Notes under the pieces: model-generated
Told to the model about the DNA's origin: nothing
Databases searched by the model: none
Seen by the model: only the letters and a program-made list of their open reading frames with translations
Position numbers and translations under genes: made by a program
Assembly (NCBI RefSeq): GCF_022842045.1
Contig: NZ_JALHQI010000007.1
Location: forward strand, 1-64,000
Source: Arenimonas sp.
Lineage (GTDB): Bacteria > Pseudomonadota > Gammaproteobacteria > Xanthomonadales > Xanthomonadaceae
DNA: 64,000 nt
Direction: 5' to 3'
Part shown: positions 25,789-35,766 of the stretch, piece after piece
Layout of the letters: each line of letters begins with the position of its first letter
Position numbering within the stretch: position 1 is the stretch's first letter

Positions 25789-26906
25789 GCGTCTTTCTGT
25801 GGGAGGGACGCCGCGTCATCGGCGCCGTAGAGCTGGCTCGCGGTGTAGCGCGCATGGGCATAGCGCATCACCACCACCAGCACCGCCGCCAGCGGCAGCG
25901 CGAGCAGCACGCCAAGGAAGCCGAACAGCTGGCCGCCGGCCATGATCGCGAAGATCACCGCCACCGGATGCAGGCCGATCTTGTCGCCCACCAGCCATGG
26001 CGTCAGCCAGAAACTCTCGAGCAGCTGGCCGAGGCCGAACACGCCCAGCACCAGCGCCAGGTGCATCAGGTCGCCGTGCTGCACCAGCGTGGCGATGACC
26101 GCCGCGCCCAGGCCAACGATGGCGCCCAGGTAAGGCACGAAGCTGACCAGGCCGGCGACGATGCCGATCAGGATGCCCAGGTCGACGCCCACCGCCGTGA
26201 GCCCGATTGCGTAGATCGCGCCCAGCGCGATCATCACGCTCAGCTGGCCGCGGATGAAGCCACCCAGCACCTGGTCCGATTCGTGGGTGAGCTGGCTCAC
26301 CACCGGCTCGACCGGGCGCGGCAGCAGGTCGCGCACCCTGGCCAGCATGCCGGCGCCGTCGCGCATGAAGTAGAAGGTCACCACCGGGATCAACGCCAGG
26401 TTGGCGATCCAGCCCAGGATGGCGATGCCCGACTTGGACACGCCGCCGAACACCGTCGCGGCGATGCCGCCGGCTTCCTGCCAGTGCTTCTTGAGCAGCT
26501 CGATGATCGCGCTCGGGTCGATGTAGCTGGCCAGCTCGAGATTGAAGCGCTGCTCGGCCCAGGGCACCGCGGTGCCGGTGAGCCAGGCACCGAAGCGCGG
26601 CAGCCAGTCGATGAACTTCGACACCTGGTTCTCGATCAGCGGGATCAGCAGCAGCACCGCCAGTACGATCACCAGCGTCATCAGCGAAAACACCAGCAGC
26701 ACCGCGATCGAGCGCGACCGGCCGCCGCGCTCGAGGCGGCGCACCAGCGGCTCGCCCAGCCAGGCCAGCAGGGCCGAAACCACGAACGGGGTGAGGATCG
26801 GCGCCAGCAGCCAAACCAGCACGCCCACGGCCGCGGCCAGGGCCAGCCACTGCCAGCGGCGGCGGTCGCTGAACGGGTCGGGCAAGCGCGCGGCAGGGGC
26901 GGTCAC
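25785..26906 (-). CDS. AI-2E family transporter (PerM/TqsA-like)
   Basis: A 373-residue polytopic protein with about eight helices in the family pattern. The N-terminus has PILTPFVVSALLAWLGEPLV and the conserved centre reads FVPYLGAIVGLGAAVIATLV and ESFWLTPWLVGDKIGLHPVA. This family exports small molecules or ions; a perM gene next to hda is usual in related genomes. The last residues (SLPQKDA) derive in part from a fragment of a REP arm, TCCCTCCCACAG on the coding strand, directly before the stop. Confidence 0.9.
   Translation of the reverse strand: MTAPAARLPDPFSDRRRWQWLALAAAVGVLVWLLAPILTPFVVSALLAWLGEPLVRRLERGGRSRSIAVLLVFSLMTLVIVLAVLLLIPLIENQVSKFIDWLPRFGAWLTGTAVPWAEQRFNLELASYIDPSAIIELLKKHWQEAGGIAATVFGGVSKSGIAILGWIANLALIPVVTFYFMRDGAGMLARVRDLLPRPVEPVVSQLTHESDQVLGGFIRGQLSVMIALGAIYAIGLTAVGVDLGILIGIVAGLVSFVPYLGAIVGLGAAVIATLVQHGDLMHLALVLGVFGLGQLLESFWLTPWLVGDKIGLHPVAVIFAIMAGGQLFGFLGVLLALPLAAVLVVVMRYAHARYTASQLYGADDAASLPQKDA
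25797..25809 (+). repeat. REP-arm fragment at the end of the AI-2E transporter gene
   Basis: CTGTGGGAGGGAC, the outer half of one arm without its core palindrome. On the coding strand it supplies codons for SLPQ just before the stop and the hda start. Confidence 0.6.
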
Positions 26907-28057
26907 GGCAGCAGCCGGTAGGTGGGCACGCCGCCGCCGGCGACGGGATCCCGGGCCAGCACGCTGCCGGCGGCCACGAAGCGGTCGAAGCCTTCCGCGC
27001 CCACCGCCAGGTCGAGCTGCAGCGACAGCGCGTCGGCCTCGGCGCGCACCACGCGCAGGCCGGTCACCACCGCCAACGTTTGCAAGTAGCCCATCGCGCG
27101 CGTGAAATCGGTGCCGTCGCGCAGGCCGGTGACGGCGATGGCCAACTGGGTCGGCTCACCGGCCTGCATCGGCACGGCGTCGCGGCGGGCGATGGCGTCG
27201 GCGGCGCCATCGGCACCCGAGGCGATCGCGCGCTGCGGGCTGGGGTCGCTGAAGGACCAGCGCGAGAGCTCGGTGGCGCCGTCGCTCAGCACCCAGTCGG
27301 CGGTCCAGCCGGCGCCGGCGCGGTAAACGCGGCCCAGCAGCTGCACCTGGCCACCGTAGCGTGCGGTCAGCGGCAGCATCGGTGCCGGCGTCTGGCTCCA
27401 GACGGTCTGCACCGCGGCCTGCTCGACCGCGCTGCCGGCCGGCATGCCGAAGCGCAGGCCGCGCTCGAGGCCGCGCTCGGCCAGCGGCTTCACCACCGCC
27501 AGCTGCTGGGCGTTGACCAGGCGCGCGCCGCGGCCATCGTCGATCGCCAGCCACAGGATCGGCCGCGGCCGGCCGCCGCCCCAATACTTCAGGCCGGACG
27601 CGGCCACCAGCGCATCCACCCCGTTGGGGTCGAAGGCGAAGCTCATGGTGGTCTTGTAGACCGGCACGCCGCCGATGGCGGTATTGCCCTGCTGGTCGCT
27701 CGATTCGCGGGTGTCGCTGGTGGTGACGTAGGTTTCGGCGCTGGCCAGGGCGCGGCGCACCAGCGGGTGGCTGGCGGCCTTCGGGTCGCCGGTCAGCTTC
27801 ACCACCACCTGGGCCAGGGCACGCGCGGTCGCCGCGCGGCGCTCGCCGGCGCCCTGCGAGATCAGGGTCACCTGGCCCTGGTAAAGGCTCAGGTCACGTT
27901 CGGCCGGCAGCCCGCCCGCCGGGGCGTCGGCCAGCGGACCTGCCACGGGCTCGGCCGCAGCCGCTTCCGTGGGAGGGACTTCAGTCCCGATCGCCGCAGC
28001 CGGCACAAGCGCCGCGAACAGGACAAGCAGGCAGGGATTCAGGAAGCTGGGGCGCAT
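26903..28057 (-). CDS. DUF2066 protein, exported, with REP-derived residues after the signal peptide
   Basis: A 384-residue protein of unknown function, commonly found beside purM and perM in gammaproteobacteria. Signal peptide [20 protein letters not shown], then residues IGTEVPPTE encoded by one in-frame REP arm, directly after the likely cleavage site. The family core spans [20 protein letters not shown] to [12 protein letters not shown]. The stop overlaps the ATG of the transporter. The open frame continues to 28261, but only the ATG at 28057 gives a signal peptide. Confidence 0.82.
   Translation of the reverse strand: MRPSFLNPCLLVLFAALVPAAAIGTEVPPTEAAAAEPVAGPLADAPAGGLPAERDLSLYQGQVTLISQGAGERRAATARALAQVVVKLTGDPKAASHPLVRRALASAETYVTTSDTRESSDQQGNTAIGGVPVYKTTMSFAFDPNGVDALVAASGLKYWGGGRPRPILWLAIDDGRGARLVNAQQLAVVKPLAERGLERGLRFGMPAGSAVEQAAVQTVWSQTPAPMLPLTARYGGQVQLLGRVYRAGAGWTADWVLSDGATELSRWSFSDPSPQRAIASGADGAADAIARRDAVPMQAGEPTQLAIAVTGLRDGTDFTRAMGYLQTLAVVTGLRVVRAEADALSLQLDLAVGAEGFDRFVAAGSVLARDPVAGGGVPTYRLLP
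27967..27991 (+). repeat. REP-like arm inside the DUF2066 gene
   Basis: CCGTGGGAGGGACTTCAGTC followed by CCGAT. A single arm read as IGTEVPPT at the start of the mature protein. Confidence 0.9.
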
Positions 28058-28130
28058 GGGGGGATTCGCTGAAAACACAGCCTGCATGGTGCCGCAAGGC
28101 GGGCGGGGGCGTCCAACTTCCGGGAGGAGA

Positions 28131-28157
28131 GCTTCGGGACTGAAGTCCCTCCTACAG
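28131..28157 (-). repeat. REP-like arm, intergenic upstream of purM (first of a divergent pair)
   Basis: CTTCGGGACTGAAGTCCCTC then CTACAG. With the next arm it forms an outward-facing pair, opposite to the inward arrangement of the complete elements. Confidence 0.9.
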
Positions 28158-28170
28158 GTTGCGTGGCCCG

Positions 28171-28193
28171 CAGGAGGGACTTCAGTCCCGAAC
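28171..28193 (+). repeat. REP-like arm, intergenic upstream of purM (second of a divergent pair)
   Basis: CAGGAGGGACTTCAGTCCCG then AAC. It ends ten bases before the presumed -10 hexamer of purM and so occupies the place of the -35 element. Confidence 0.9.
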
Positions 28194-28201
28194 GCTCTTG
28201 C

Positions 28202-28207
28202 TAGAAT
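28202..28207 (+). promoter_or_regulatory. Predicted purM -10 hexamer
   Basis: TAGAAT, 23 bases before the ATG of purM. No good -35 is present; a 17-base spacer would put it inside the REP arm (ACTTCA). The in-frame ATG at 28206 lies within this hexamer and is therefore not used as start. Confidence 0.4.
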
Positions 28208-28229
28208 GCCGCCCTTCCCCGCGCCCCGG

Positions 28230-29273
28230 ATGCCGCCCGTGACCACCCCCACCCCCCTCACCTACCGCGATGCGGGCGTCGACATCGATGCCGGCAACGA
28301 AGTCGTCGAGCGCATCAAGCCCCTGGTCAAGCGCACCTTCCGGCCCGAGGTGATGGGCGGCCTGGGCGGGTTCGGCGCCCTGTTCAACCTCTCGGGCAAG
28401 TACCGCGAGCCGGTGCTGGTGAGCGGCACCGACGGCGTGGGCACCAAGCTCAAGCTGGCCCAGCAGCTCAACCGCCACGACACCATCGGCATCGACCTGG
28501 TCGGCATGTGCGTGAACGACGTGCTGGTGCAGGGCGCCGAGCCGCTGTTCTTCCTCGACTATTTCGCCACCGGCAAGCTGCACGTGGACACCACGGTCTC
28601 GGTCGTCGGCGGCATCGCCAGGGGCTGCGAGCTGGCCGGCTGCGCCCTGATCGGCGGCGAAACCGCCGAAATGCCCGACATGTACCCGCCCGGCGAGTAC
28701 GACCTGGCCGGCTTCACCGTCGGCGCGGTGGAGAAGGCGAACCTGCTCGACGGCGCCAAGGTGCGCGAGGGCGACGTGCTGCTGGGCATCGCCTCCTCGG
28801 GCCCGCACTCGAACGGCTATTCGCTGGTGCGCCGCATCTACGACCGCGCCGGCCGCCCGGCCGACCTCGACCTCGGCGGCGTGAAGCTGGTGGACGCGCT
28901 GATGGCACCGACCACCCTCTACGTGAAGCCCATCCTCGAGCTGCTGGGCAAGCACGACCTGCACGCCATGGCCCACATCACCGGCGGCGGCCTGACCGAG
29001 AACATCATCCGCGTCATCCCCGACGGCCTGGGCCTGGACATCGAGGCCTCGGCCATCGTGCTGCCGCCCGTGTTCGAGTGGCTGCAGCGCGAAGGCGCGG
29101 TGCCGAACCCCGAGATGTGGCGCACCTTCAACTGCGGCGTCGGCTTCGTGCTGGTGCTGGCGCCGGGCGACGTGGCGGCGGTCTCGGCCGACCTGCAGCG
29201 CCTGGGCCTGGCCCACCGCGCCATCGGCCAGGTCGTGAAGGCCCGCGGCGAAGAGCGTGTCCACATCGGCTGA
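28230..29273 (+). CDS. purM: Phosphoribosylformylglycinamidine cyclo-ligase
   Basis: A 347-residue AIR synthetase, fifth step of purine synthesis, ATP-dependent ring closure of FGAM. Hallmarks are [20 protein letters not shown] at the N-terminus, [34 protein letters not shown] and the end of the ATP domain [17 protein letters not shown] at 28230 gives the usual family length; a GTG at 28239 is the alternative. Divergent from the DUF2066-perM-hda operon, a common arrangement in related genomes. Confidence 0.95.
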   Translation: MPPVTTPTPLTYRDAGVDIDAGNEVVERIKPLVKRTFRPEVMGGLGGFGALFNLSGKYREPVLVSGTDGVGTKLKLAQQLNRHDTIGIDLVGMCVNDVLVQGAEPLFFLDYFATGKLHVDTTVSVVGGIARGCELAGCALIGGETAEMPDMYPPGEYDLAGFTVGAVEKANLLDGAKVREGDVLLGIASSGPHSNGYSLVRRIYDRAGRPADLDLGGVKLVDALMAPTTLYVKPILELLGKHDLHAMAHITGGGLTENIIRVIPDGLGLDIEASAIVLPPVFEWLQREGAVPNPEMWRTFNCGVGFVLVLAPGDVAAVSADLQRLGLAHRAIGQVVKARGEERVHIG

Positions 29274-29353
29274 CCTGCGGGAATGGCGTCACTGCCGGAC
29301 TTGCGGGCGGAATGACCGGGGCGAGCCGCGGGGCGATACAGCTCCTTTGCCCT

Positions 29354-29382
29354 ATCCGTGTTCATCTGTGTTCATCCGTGGC
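29354..29382 (+). repeat. Dispersed repeat with ATCCGTGTTCATC motif, copy 1
   Basis: Contains ATCCGTGTTCATCTGTGTTC continuing ATCCGTGGC, so the 10-mer TGTTCATC-type unit is itself repeated. It lies in the 143-base purM-purN gap. An inverted partial copy is at 30830-30846. Confidence 0.6.
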
Positions 29383-29416
29383 AGAAAAGCCCTCCACCTG
29401 ATTCACCGCCGAGGGA

Positions 29417-30109
29417 ATGAAGTTGCGCCCAGACGGTAAGCCAACCGAGGAATACAGGATCGCCGTGCTGGCCTCGGGGCGCGGCAGCAACCTGCAGGCC
29501 CTGCTCGGGGCCATCGCGGCCGGCCCCTTGCCGGCGCGGGTCGTGGGTGTTTTCTCGGACAAGCCGGCCAGCGGGGCCATTGCACTGGCGCGGGAGGCGG
29601 GCATCGCCAACGTCGCGCTGCGGCCGCGCGACTTCGCCGATCGCGATGCCCACGATGAAGCGCTGTTCAGCGCCGTGGCGGCCGTTCAGCCCGACCTCAT
29701 CGTGTGTGCGGGATACCTGCGCATCATCAGCGCCGCTTCGGTGCGACGATTCGAGGGCCGCATGATCAACATCCATCCATCGCTGCTGCCGAAGTACCCC
29801 GGGCTGGACACCCACGCCCGCGCGCTCGCCGCCGGCGACGCCGAGCACGGCGCCAGCGTGCACGTGGTGGTACCCGAACTCGATGCCGGCCCGCTGCTGT
29901 CGCAAGTGCGCATCCCGGTGCTTGCCGGCGACGACGCCGCAGCCCTCGCCGCGCGCCTGCTGCCGCGCGAGCACGCGCTGCTGAGCGGCACCTGCGCGTT
30001 GCTGGCCACGGGCTGGATGGACATCTCGCGCGATCCCGTCGTTTTCGACGGCCAGCCGCTGCGTGCACCCCTGGTGCTCAACGACGACGACACCTTCAGG
30101 GAGGGCTGA
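29417..30109 (+). CDS. purN: Phosphoribosylglycinamide formyltransferase
   Basis: A 230-residue GAR transformylase using 10-formyl-tetrahydrofolate in purine synthesis. Substrate-binding VLASGRGSNLQALL at about 17-30; catalytic residues in MINIHPSLLPKYPGLDTHAR (Asn, His) and ASVHVVVPELDAGPLL (Asp). It has a slightly longer N-terminus than E. coli PurN. It shares direction with purM but is separated by a 143-base gap containing a dispersed repeat, so co-transcription is uncertain. Confidence 0.94.
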   Translation: MKLRPDGKPTEEYRIAVLASGRGSNLQALLGAIAAGPLPARVVGVFSDKPASGAIALAREAGIANVALRPRDFADRDAHDEALFSAVAAVQPDLIVCAGYLRIISAASVRRFEGRMINIHPSLLPKYPGLDTHARALAAGDAEHGASVHVVVPELDAGPLLSQVRIPVLAGDDAAALAARLLPREHALLSGTCALLATGWMDISRDPVVFDGQPLRAPLVLNDDDTFREG

Positions 30110-30112
30110 GCC

Positions 30113-30817
30113 ATGCGCACCTTGTTGATTGCCCTCGCCTGCCTGCTGCCCGGCGCCTCGTTCGCCGCGCCGCCGCCGGCCCCGTTCACCGCCGACTACG
30201 CGGTGTTCCAGGACAACAAGCCGCTGGGCACGGGCCGCATCAGCCTGCGCCGCCTGCCCGATGGGAACTGGGAAATGGTGACCCGCAGCGAGGCCACGCA
30301 GGGCGTGGCCGCGGTGGCCGGCGTGCGCCGCGAAGAAACCTCGGTGATCCGCTGGACCGACGGCACGCCGCAGTCACGTTCCTACGACATGCGCCAGAAG
30401 GCCGCCTGGAACGAGCGCCGGGAAACCCTGCGCGTGGACCCGGCGCGCCGGACCGCCACCGCCACCTACAAGAACGAAAGCCGGGACCTGCCCTGGCGCG
30501 CCGACCTGCTGGACCGCCACGCCGTCACGGCCGCCCTGATGGCCGAACTGGCCGCCGGCCGCCGGGGGGAGATGGCATTCGCGGTCGCCGACCGCCGCGG
30601 CGTCGAAACCCAGCGCTACCGCACCGCGGCCAACGTCCGCCTGCAGACGGCGCTGGGCACCGAGCGGGCGATCCGCGTCGAGCGCCTGCGCGACGACGAC
30701 AGCGGCCGCGTCACCAAGATCTGGTTCGCCCGCGAGCGCGGCTGGCTGCCCCTGCGCATCAAGCAATACGAGTCCGACGGCAGCACCCTGGACCTGCGCA
30801 TCACCGCGGTCCGTTGA
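30113..30817 (+). CDS. DUF3108 exported protein
   Basis: A 234-residue protein with signal peptide [19 protein letters not shown]. The family core shows [20 protein letters not shown] at the start of the mature part and ends with [20 protein letters not shown], as in DUF3108 proteins usually found next to purN. It starts three bases after the purN stop. The fold is probably a beta-barrel-like periplasmic domain; function is unknown. Confidence 0.85.
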   Translation: MRTLLIALACLLPGASFAAPPPAPFTADYAVFQDNKPLGTGRISLRRLPDGNWEMVTRSEATQGVAAVAGVRREETSVIRWTDGTPQSRSYDMRQKAAWNERRETLRVDPARRTATATYKNESRDLPWRADLLDRHAVTAALMAELAAGRRGEMAFAVADRRGVETQRYRTAANVRLQTALGTERAIRVERLRDDDSGRVTKIWFARERGWLPLRIKQYESDGSTLDLRITAVR

Positions 30818-30829
30818 AGCATTCTGTTC

Positions 30830-30846
30830 GCCACGGATGAACACGG
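30830..30846 (-). repeat. Dispersed repeat with ATCCGTGTTCATC motif, copy 2 (inverted)
   Basis: CCACGGATGAACACGGA, the reverse complement of TCCGTGTTCATCCGTGG. It follows the DUF3108 stop codon and points opposite to the copy at 29354, so the two bracket purN and the DUF3108 gene. Confidence 0.55.
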
Positions 30847-30865
30847 AAACCGCGGCCAAGAAAAA

Positions 30866-32128
<1,263 letters not shown>

Positions 32129-32362
32129 TTATTTTTCTTCTTCTTCGGGAGTCAGGGTGCGCAGCGCGAGGGCGTGGATCTCGCCACCCATGCGGTCGCC
32201 AAGGGTGGCGTAGACCAGGCGGTGGCGGGCCAGCGGCAGTTTGCCGCGGAAGGCTTCCGAGACCACGGTGGCCTCGAAATGCACGCCGTCGTCGCCCAAC
32301 ACGCGGGCGCGGGCGCCGGGCAGGCCGGTTTCGATCAGGTTCTGGATGATGTCGGGGGTCAT
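32129..32362 (-). CDS. ibaG: BolA/IbaG family protein
   Basis: A 77-residue BolA-fold protein with ARVLGDDGVHFEATVVSEAF and a conserved histidine in LARHRLVYATLGDRMG. IbaG-type proteins bind glutaredoxin-ligated iron-sulfur clusters and sit beside murA in many genomes. Divergently transcribed from kdsD across a 70-base gap that contains a TACAAT hexamer on the plus strand. Confidence 0.88.
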   Translation of the reverse strand: MTPDIIQNLIETGLPGARARVLGDDGVHFEATVVSEAFRGKLPLARHRLVYATLGDRMGGEIHALALRTLTPEEEEK

Positions 32363-32393
32363 GGCGGACGGGGCGCGGCTGGCGCGCAGGCCT

Positions 32394-32399
32394 TACAAT
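32394..32399 (+). promoter_or_regulatory. Predicted -10 hexamer for the kdsD-rpoN-pts gene set
   Basis: TACAAT, 34 bases upstream of the kdsD ATG in the ibaG/kdsD divergent gap. No good -35 is visible at 16-18 bases, so the call is weak. Confidence 0.35.
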
Positions 32400-32432
32400 G
32401 AGGCCCCGCATCATACCCCCAACGCCCCCTGC

Positions 32433-33434
32433 ATGAACGATCCCGCCCAGGCCCCGAAGGTCACCGACGCCGCCCTGGTGGCCAGCGGCCGCGCCGTCAT
32501 CGACGTCGAGGCCCAAGCCCTGGCCGCCCTGCACGCCCGAATCGGCGCCGAATTCGCGGCGGCCTGCCGGCTGATGCTGGCCTGCCGCGGCCGCGTGGTC
32601 TGCACCGGCATGGGCAAGTCCGGGCACATCGCCAAGAAGATCGCCGCCACCCTGGCCTCCACCGGCACCCCGGCCTTCTTCATGCACCCTGGCGAGGCCA
32701 GCCATGGCGACCTGGGCATGGTGACCGACGCCGACCTGGTGCTGGCCCTGTCCAACTCCGGCGAATCCGACGAGATCCTGGCCATCGTCCCGGCGCTCAA
32801 GCGCCAGGGCAACCTGATGATCGCCATGACCGGCCGCCCCGCCTCCAGCCTGGCCCGCCTGGCCGACGTGCACCTGGACGCCAGCGTGCCGGCCGAGGCC
32901 TGCCCGCTGGGCCTGGCCCCGACCTCCAGCACCACCGCGGCGCTGGTGCTGGGCGACGCGCTCGCGGTGGCCCTGCTCGAGGCCCGCGGCTTCACCGCCG
33001 AGGACTTCGCCCGTTCGCACCCGGCGGGCAGCCTGGGCCGCAAGCTGCTGCTGCACATCCGCGACATCATGCACACCGGCGCCGCGGTGCCCTCGGTGCA
33101 CGCCGACGCCAGCACCACCGCCGCCCTGCTCGAGATGACCCGCAAGCGCCTGGGCATGACCGCGGTGGTCGATGCCGCCGGCGTGCTGCAGGGCGTGTTC
33201 ACCGACGGCGACCTGCGCCGCGCGCTCGATGATGAGCAGACCGACCTGCACGCCACGCCGGTGTCGAAGCTGATGGGCCGCACGCCCAAGACCATCGGCG
33301 CCGACGCACTGGCGGTCGAGGCCGCGCACCTGATGGAGGAGTTCAAGATCAGTTCGCTGGTCGTCGTGGACGCCGATCGCAGGGTCGTCGGCGCCCTGAA
33401 CATTCATGACCTGTTGCGCGCCCGCGTGGTCTGA
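32433..33434 (+). CDS. kdsD: D-arabinose 5-phosphate isomerase (KpsF/GutQ family)
   Basis: A 333-residue enzyme converting ribulose-5-P to arabinose-5-P for KDO. SIS domain with VVCTGMGKSGHIAKKIAATL near 60 and SNSGESDEIL near 110, the catalytic-site SHPAGSLGRKLL near 195, then two CBS domains from about 210. First gene of the conserved kdsD-kdsC-lptCAB-rpoN order. Confidence 0.95.
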   Translation: MNDPAQAPKVTDAALVASGRAVIDVEAQALAALHARIGAEFAAACRLMLACRGRVVCTGMGKSGHIAKKIAATLASTGTPAFFMHPGEASHGDLGMVTDADLVLALSNSGESDEILAIVPALKRQGNLMIAMTGRPASSLARLADVHLDASVPAEACPLGLAPTSSTTAALVLGDALAVALLEARGFTAEDFARSHPAGSLGRKLLLHIRDIMHTGAAVPSVHADASTTAALLEMTRKRLGMTAVVDAAGVLQGVFTDGDLRRALDDEQTDLHATPVSKLMGRTPKTIGADALAVEAAHLMEEFKISSLVVVDADRRVVGALNIHDLLRARVV

Positions 33435-33441
33435 TCCGGCG

Positions 33442-33981
33442 ATGATCCTTCCCGACAGCGACCTCCGCGCCCGCGCCGCCGGCATCCGCCTGGCCTGTTT
33501 CGACGTGGACGGCACGCTCACCGACGGCCGCCTGCACTACGACGCCGACGGCAGGGAATCGAAGGCCTTCCACGTGCTCGACGGCCAGGGCCTGCGCCTG
33601 CTCGAAGACCATGGCATCACCGTCGCCCTGGTCACCGCCCGCGAAAGCGCCGCGGTGCTGGCGCGCGCCCGCGACCTGCGCATCGCGCACGTGCACACCG
33701 GCGTGAAGGACAAGGCCGCCACCCTGCGCATGCTGTGCGCGCAGCTGGGCGTCGGCGCCGCGGAAACCGCGCACATGGGCGACGACCTGCCCGACCTGCC
33801 GGCGCTGGCGCTGGCCGGCCTGGCCACCGCCCCGGCGAACGCCCATCCCTGGGTCGCCGAACGCGTGCACTGGCAGTCGCGCGCCCGCGGCGGCGAGGGC
33901 GCCGTGCGCGAACTCTGCGACCTGCTGCTCGAGGCCCGCGGCCTGCGCGCCGCCGTGCTCGCGCGCTTCGGCATCGAATGA
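33442..33981 (+). CDS. kdsC: 3-deoxy-D-manno-octulosonate 8-phosphate phosphatase
   Basis: A 179-residue C0-type HAD phosphatase releasing KDO from KDO-8-P. Motif I CFDVDGTLTDG, motif II Thr in VALVTARES, Lys in TGVKDKAATL, and motif III MGDDLPDLPAL are all present. It follows kdsD by seven bases and overlaps lptC (ATGA). Confidence 0.95.
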   Translation: MILPDSDLRARAAGIRLACFDVDGTLTDGRLHYDADGRESKAFHVLDGQGLRLLEDHGITVALVTARESAAVLARARDLRIAHVHTGVKDKAATLRMLCAQLGVGAAETAHMGDDLPDLPALALAGLATAPANAHPWVAERVHWQSRARGGEGAVRELCDLLLEARGLRAAVLARFGIE

Positions 33982-34541
33982 GCCGGGCCTGGATCAACGC
34001 CGTGCTTGGCCTGCTGGCGCTGGTGCTGGTGAGCCTGGCCGTGTGGCAGTGGAGCCAGCGCCAGGTGCCGCCGGTGCAGGTGCCCCAGCGCTCCGACTAC
34101 GTGCTGCGCGACTACGAGCTGACCACGCTGGACAAGGAAGGCCGCGAGTCCTTCACCGTGCGCGGGCCCTACCTGCAGCGCGACGTCGGCGGCAAGAGCC
34201 TGAGCCTGGTCGAGCCGCGCTTCTCCTTCCCCGCCTCGCAGGGCGGGCGCTGGCAGGCGAGCTCCGAGGCCGCCTGGGTCAGCCCGGGCGCCGACCAGGT
34301 GCACCTGCTGCGCCAGGTCGAGATGGTCGGCCCGCCCTCCGAGGCCGGCCTGCGCGTGCGCTTCGCCACCGAGCGCCTGCGGGTGCTGCCGGACGTGGAC
34401 CGGGCCGACACCGCCGGGCAAGTGACCGTCACCCACGGCGACTCTATACTCGTGGGCACCGGCCTCGACGTGGACATGACGGCCAAGCGTTTCCAGCTGC
34501 TGAACGATGTCAAAGGACACTATGCGCCCCGCCGCAACTAG
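33978..34541 (+). CDS. lptC: LPS export ABC transporter periplasmic protein LptC
   Basis: A 187-residue bitopic protein with one N-terminal helix (INAVLGLLALVLVSLAVWQW) and a beta-jellyroll from about 40. It passes LPS from LptB2FG to LptA. Sequence is divergent as usual for LptC; the identification leans on the N-terminal helix, jellyroll pattern and position between kdsC and lptA. Its 3' end overlaps the lptA start by 20 bases. Confidence 0.88.
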   Translation: MSRAWINAVLGLLALVLVSLAVWQWSQRQVPPVQVPQRSDYVLRDYELTTLDKEGRESFTVRGPYLQRDVGGKSLSLVEPRFSFPASQGGRWQASSEAAWVSPGADQVHLLRQVEMVGPPSEAGLRVRFATERLRVLPDVDRADTAGQVTVTHGDSILVGTGLDVDMTAKRFQLLNDVKGHYAPRRN

Positions 34542-35016
34542 CCTGCTGATCCTCTGCCTGGCCGCCTCCGACCAGGTCCTGGCCAAGTCCACCGACCGCA
34601 GCCAGCCCATGGACATCGATGCCGACCGCACCGACGCCCTGCTCGGCGACGACGCCGTGTCCGTGCTCGAGGGCAACGTGAAGATCCGCCAGGGCAGCCT
34701 GGAGGTGGACGCCGACCGCGCCGAAGTGCACCGCCGCGCCGGCGACATCGACCGCATCGTCCTTACCGGCGCCCCGGCGCGGTTGCGCCAGGTCTCCGAC
34801 ACCGGCGAGCCGATGGATGCGCGCGCCCGCCAGGTCACCTACACCCTCGCCAGCGAAGTGATGGTGCTCACGGGCGGCGTGGTGATCGAGCAGCCGCGCG
34901 GCAACCTGCGCGGCGAGACCATCAAGTACAACGTCGACACCGGCCGCCTCGACGGCGGCGGCGACGGCCAGCGCGTGTCCCTCCGCATCCTGCCCAAGAC
35001 CGCCCCGGCCAACTGA
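34522..35016 (+). CDS. lptA: Periplasmic LPS transport protein LptA
   Basis: A 164-residue OstA-domain protein bridging inner and outer membrane for LPS. Signal peptide up to about [13 protein letters not shown], then [20 protein letters not shown] and the repeat-like [26 protein letters not shown] lies six bases before the ATG at 34522, so this start is preferred to 34507. The stop shares a base with lptB (TGATG). Confidence 0.9.
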   Translation: MRPAATSLLILCLAASDQVLAKSTDRSQPMDIDADRTDALLGDDAVSVLEGNVKIRQGSLEVDADRAEVHRRAGDIDRIVLTGAPARLRQVSDTGEPMDARARQVTYTLASEVMVLTGGVVIEQPRGNLRGETIKYNVDTGRLDGGGDGQRVSLRILPKTAPAN

Positions 35017-35735
35017 TGCTGACCGCGGCGGGACTGGCCAAGAGCTACAAGTCGCGCCAGGTCGTGCACGACTTCGGGCTGTCGCTTCGCCCGGGCGAAG
35101 TGGTCGGCCTGCTGGGCCCGAACGGCGCCGGCAAGACCACCTGCTTCTACATGATCGTCGGCCTGGTCGCGACCGACACCGGCCAGATCCTGCTCGACGG
35201 CAACGACATCACCGCGCTGCCGATGCACGAGCGCGCGCGCCGCGGCCTCGGCTACCTGCCGCAGGAAGCTTCCGTATTCCGCAAGCTCTCGGTGGCCGAC
35301 AACATCAGCGCCGTGCTCGAGCTGCGCACCGAACTCAATGCCGCCGCGCGCGAACGCGAGCTGGCCGCCCTGCTCGAGGAACTGCAGGTCGCCCACGTCG
35401 CCGGCCAGGCCGGCGCCAGCCTGTCGGGCGGCGAGCGCCGCCGCGTCGAGATCGCGCGCGCACTGGCGGCCGCGCCCCGGTTCATGCTGCTCGACGAACC
35501 CTTCGCCGGCGTCGACCCCATTTCGGTCGGCGAGATCCAGCGCATCGTCCGCCACCTCAAGCAGCGCGGCATCGGCGTGCTCATCACCGACCACAACGTG
35601 CGCGAGACCTTGGGCATTTGCGACCGGGCGTATATCCTCAATGCCGGCCGGGTCCTCGCGCAGGGGTCTCCCGACGAGGTCCTGGCCAACGCCGACGTGC
35701 GTCGGGTCTACCTGGGCGACTCCTTCCGCCTCTGA
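35016..35735 (+). CDS. lptB: LPS export ABC transporter ATP-binding protein LptB
   Basis: A 239-residue ATPase driving LPS extraction. Walker [10 protein letters not shown] near 36, Q-loop in [14 protein letters not shown], signature [15 protein letters not shown] near 137, Walker [17 protein letters not shown] and switch His in [10 protein letters not shown]. Highly conserved. lptF and lptG are not in the window. Confidence 0.97.
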   Translation: MLTAAGLAKSYKSRQVVHDFGLSLRPGEVVGLLGPNGAGKTTCFYMIVGLVATDTGQILLDGNDITALPMHERARRGLGYLPQEASVFRKLSVADNISAVLELRTELNAAARERELAALLEELQVAHVAGQAGASLSGGERRRVEIARALAAAPRFMLLDEPFAGVDPISVGEIQRIVRHLKQRGIGVLITDHNVRETLGICDRAYILNAGRVLAQGSPDEVLANADVRRVYLGDSFRL

Positions 35736-35766
35736 GGCCGGGCGCGCGGTCCCCCCGCGGAGTGCC

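Noticed and set aside
27965-28057. A frame-shifted start of the DUF2066 gene caused by the REP arm
   Set aside because: The frame from the ATG at 28057 passes through the arm without stop and joins the conserved domain, so the gene is intact.
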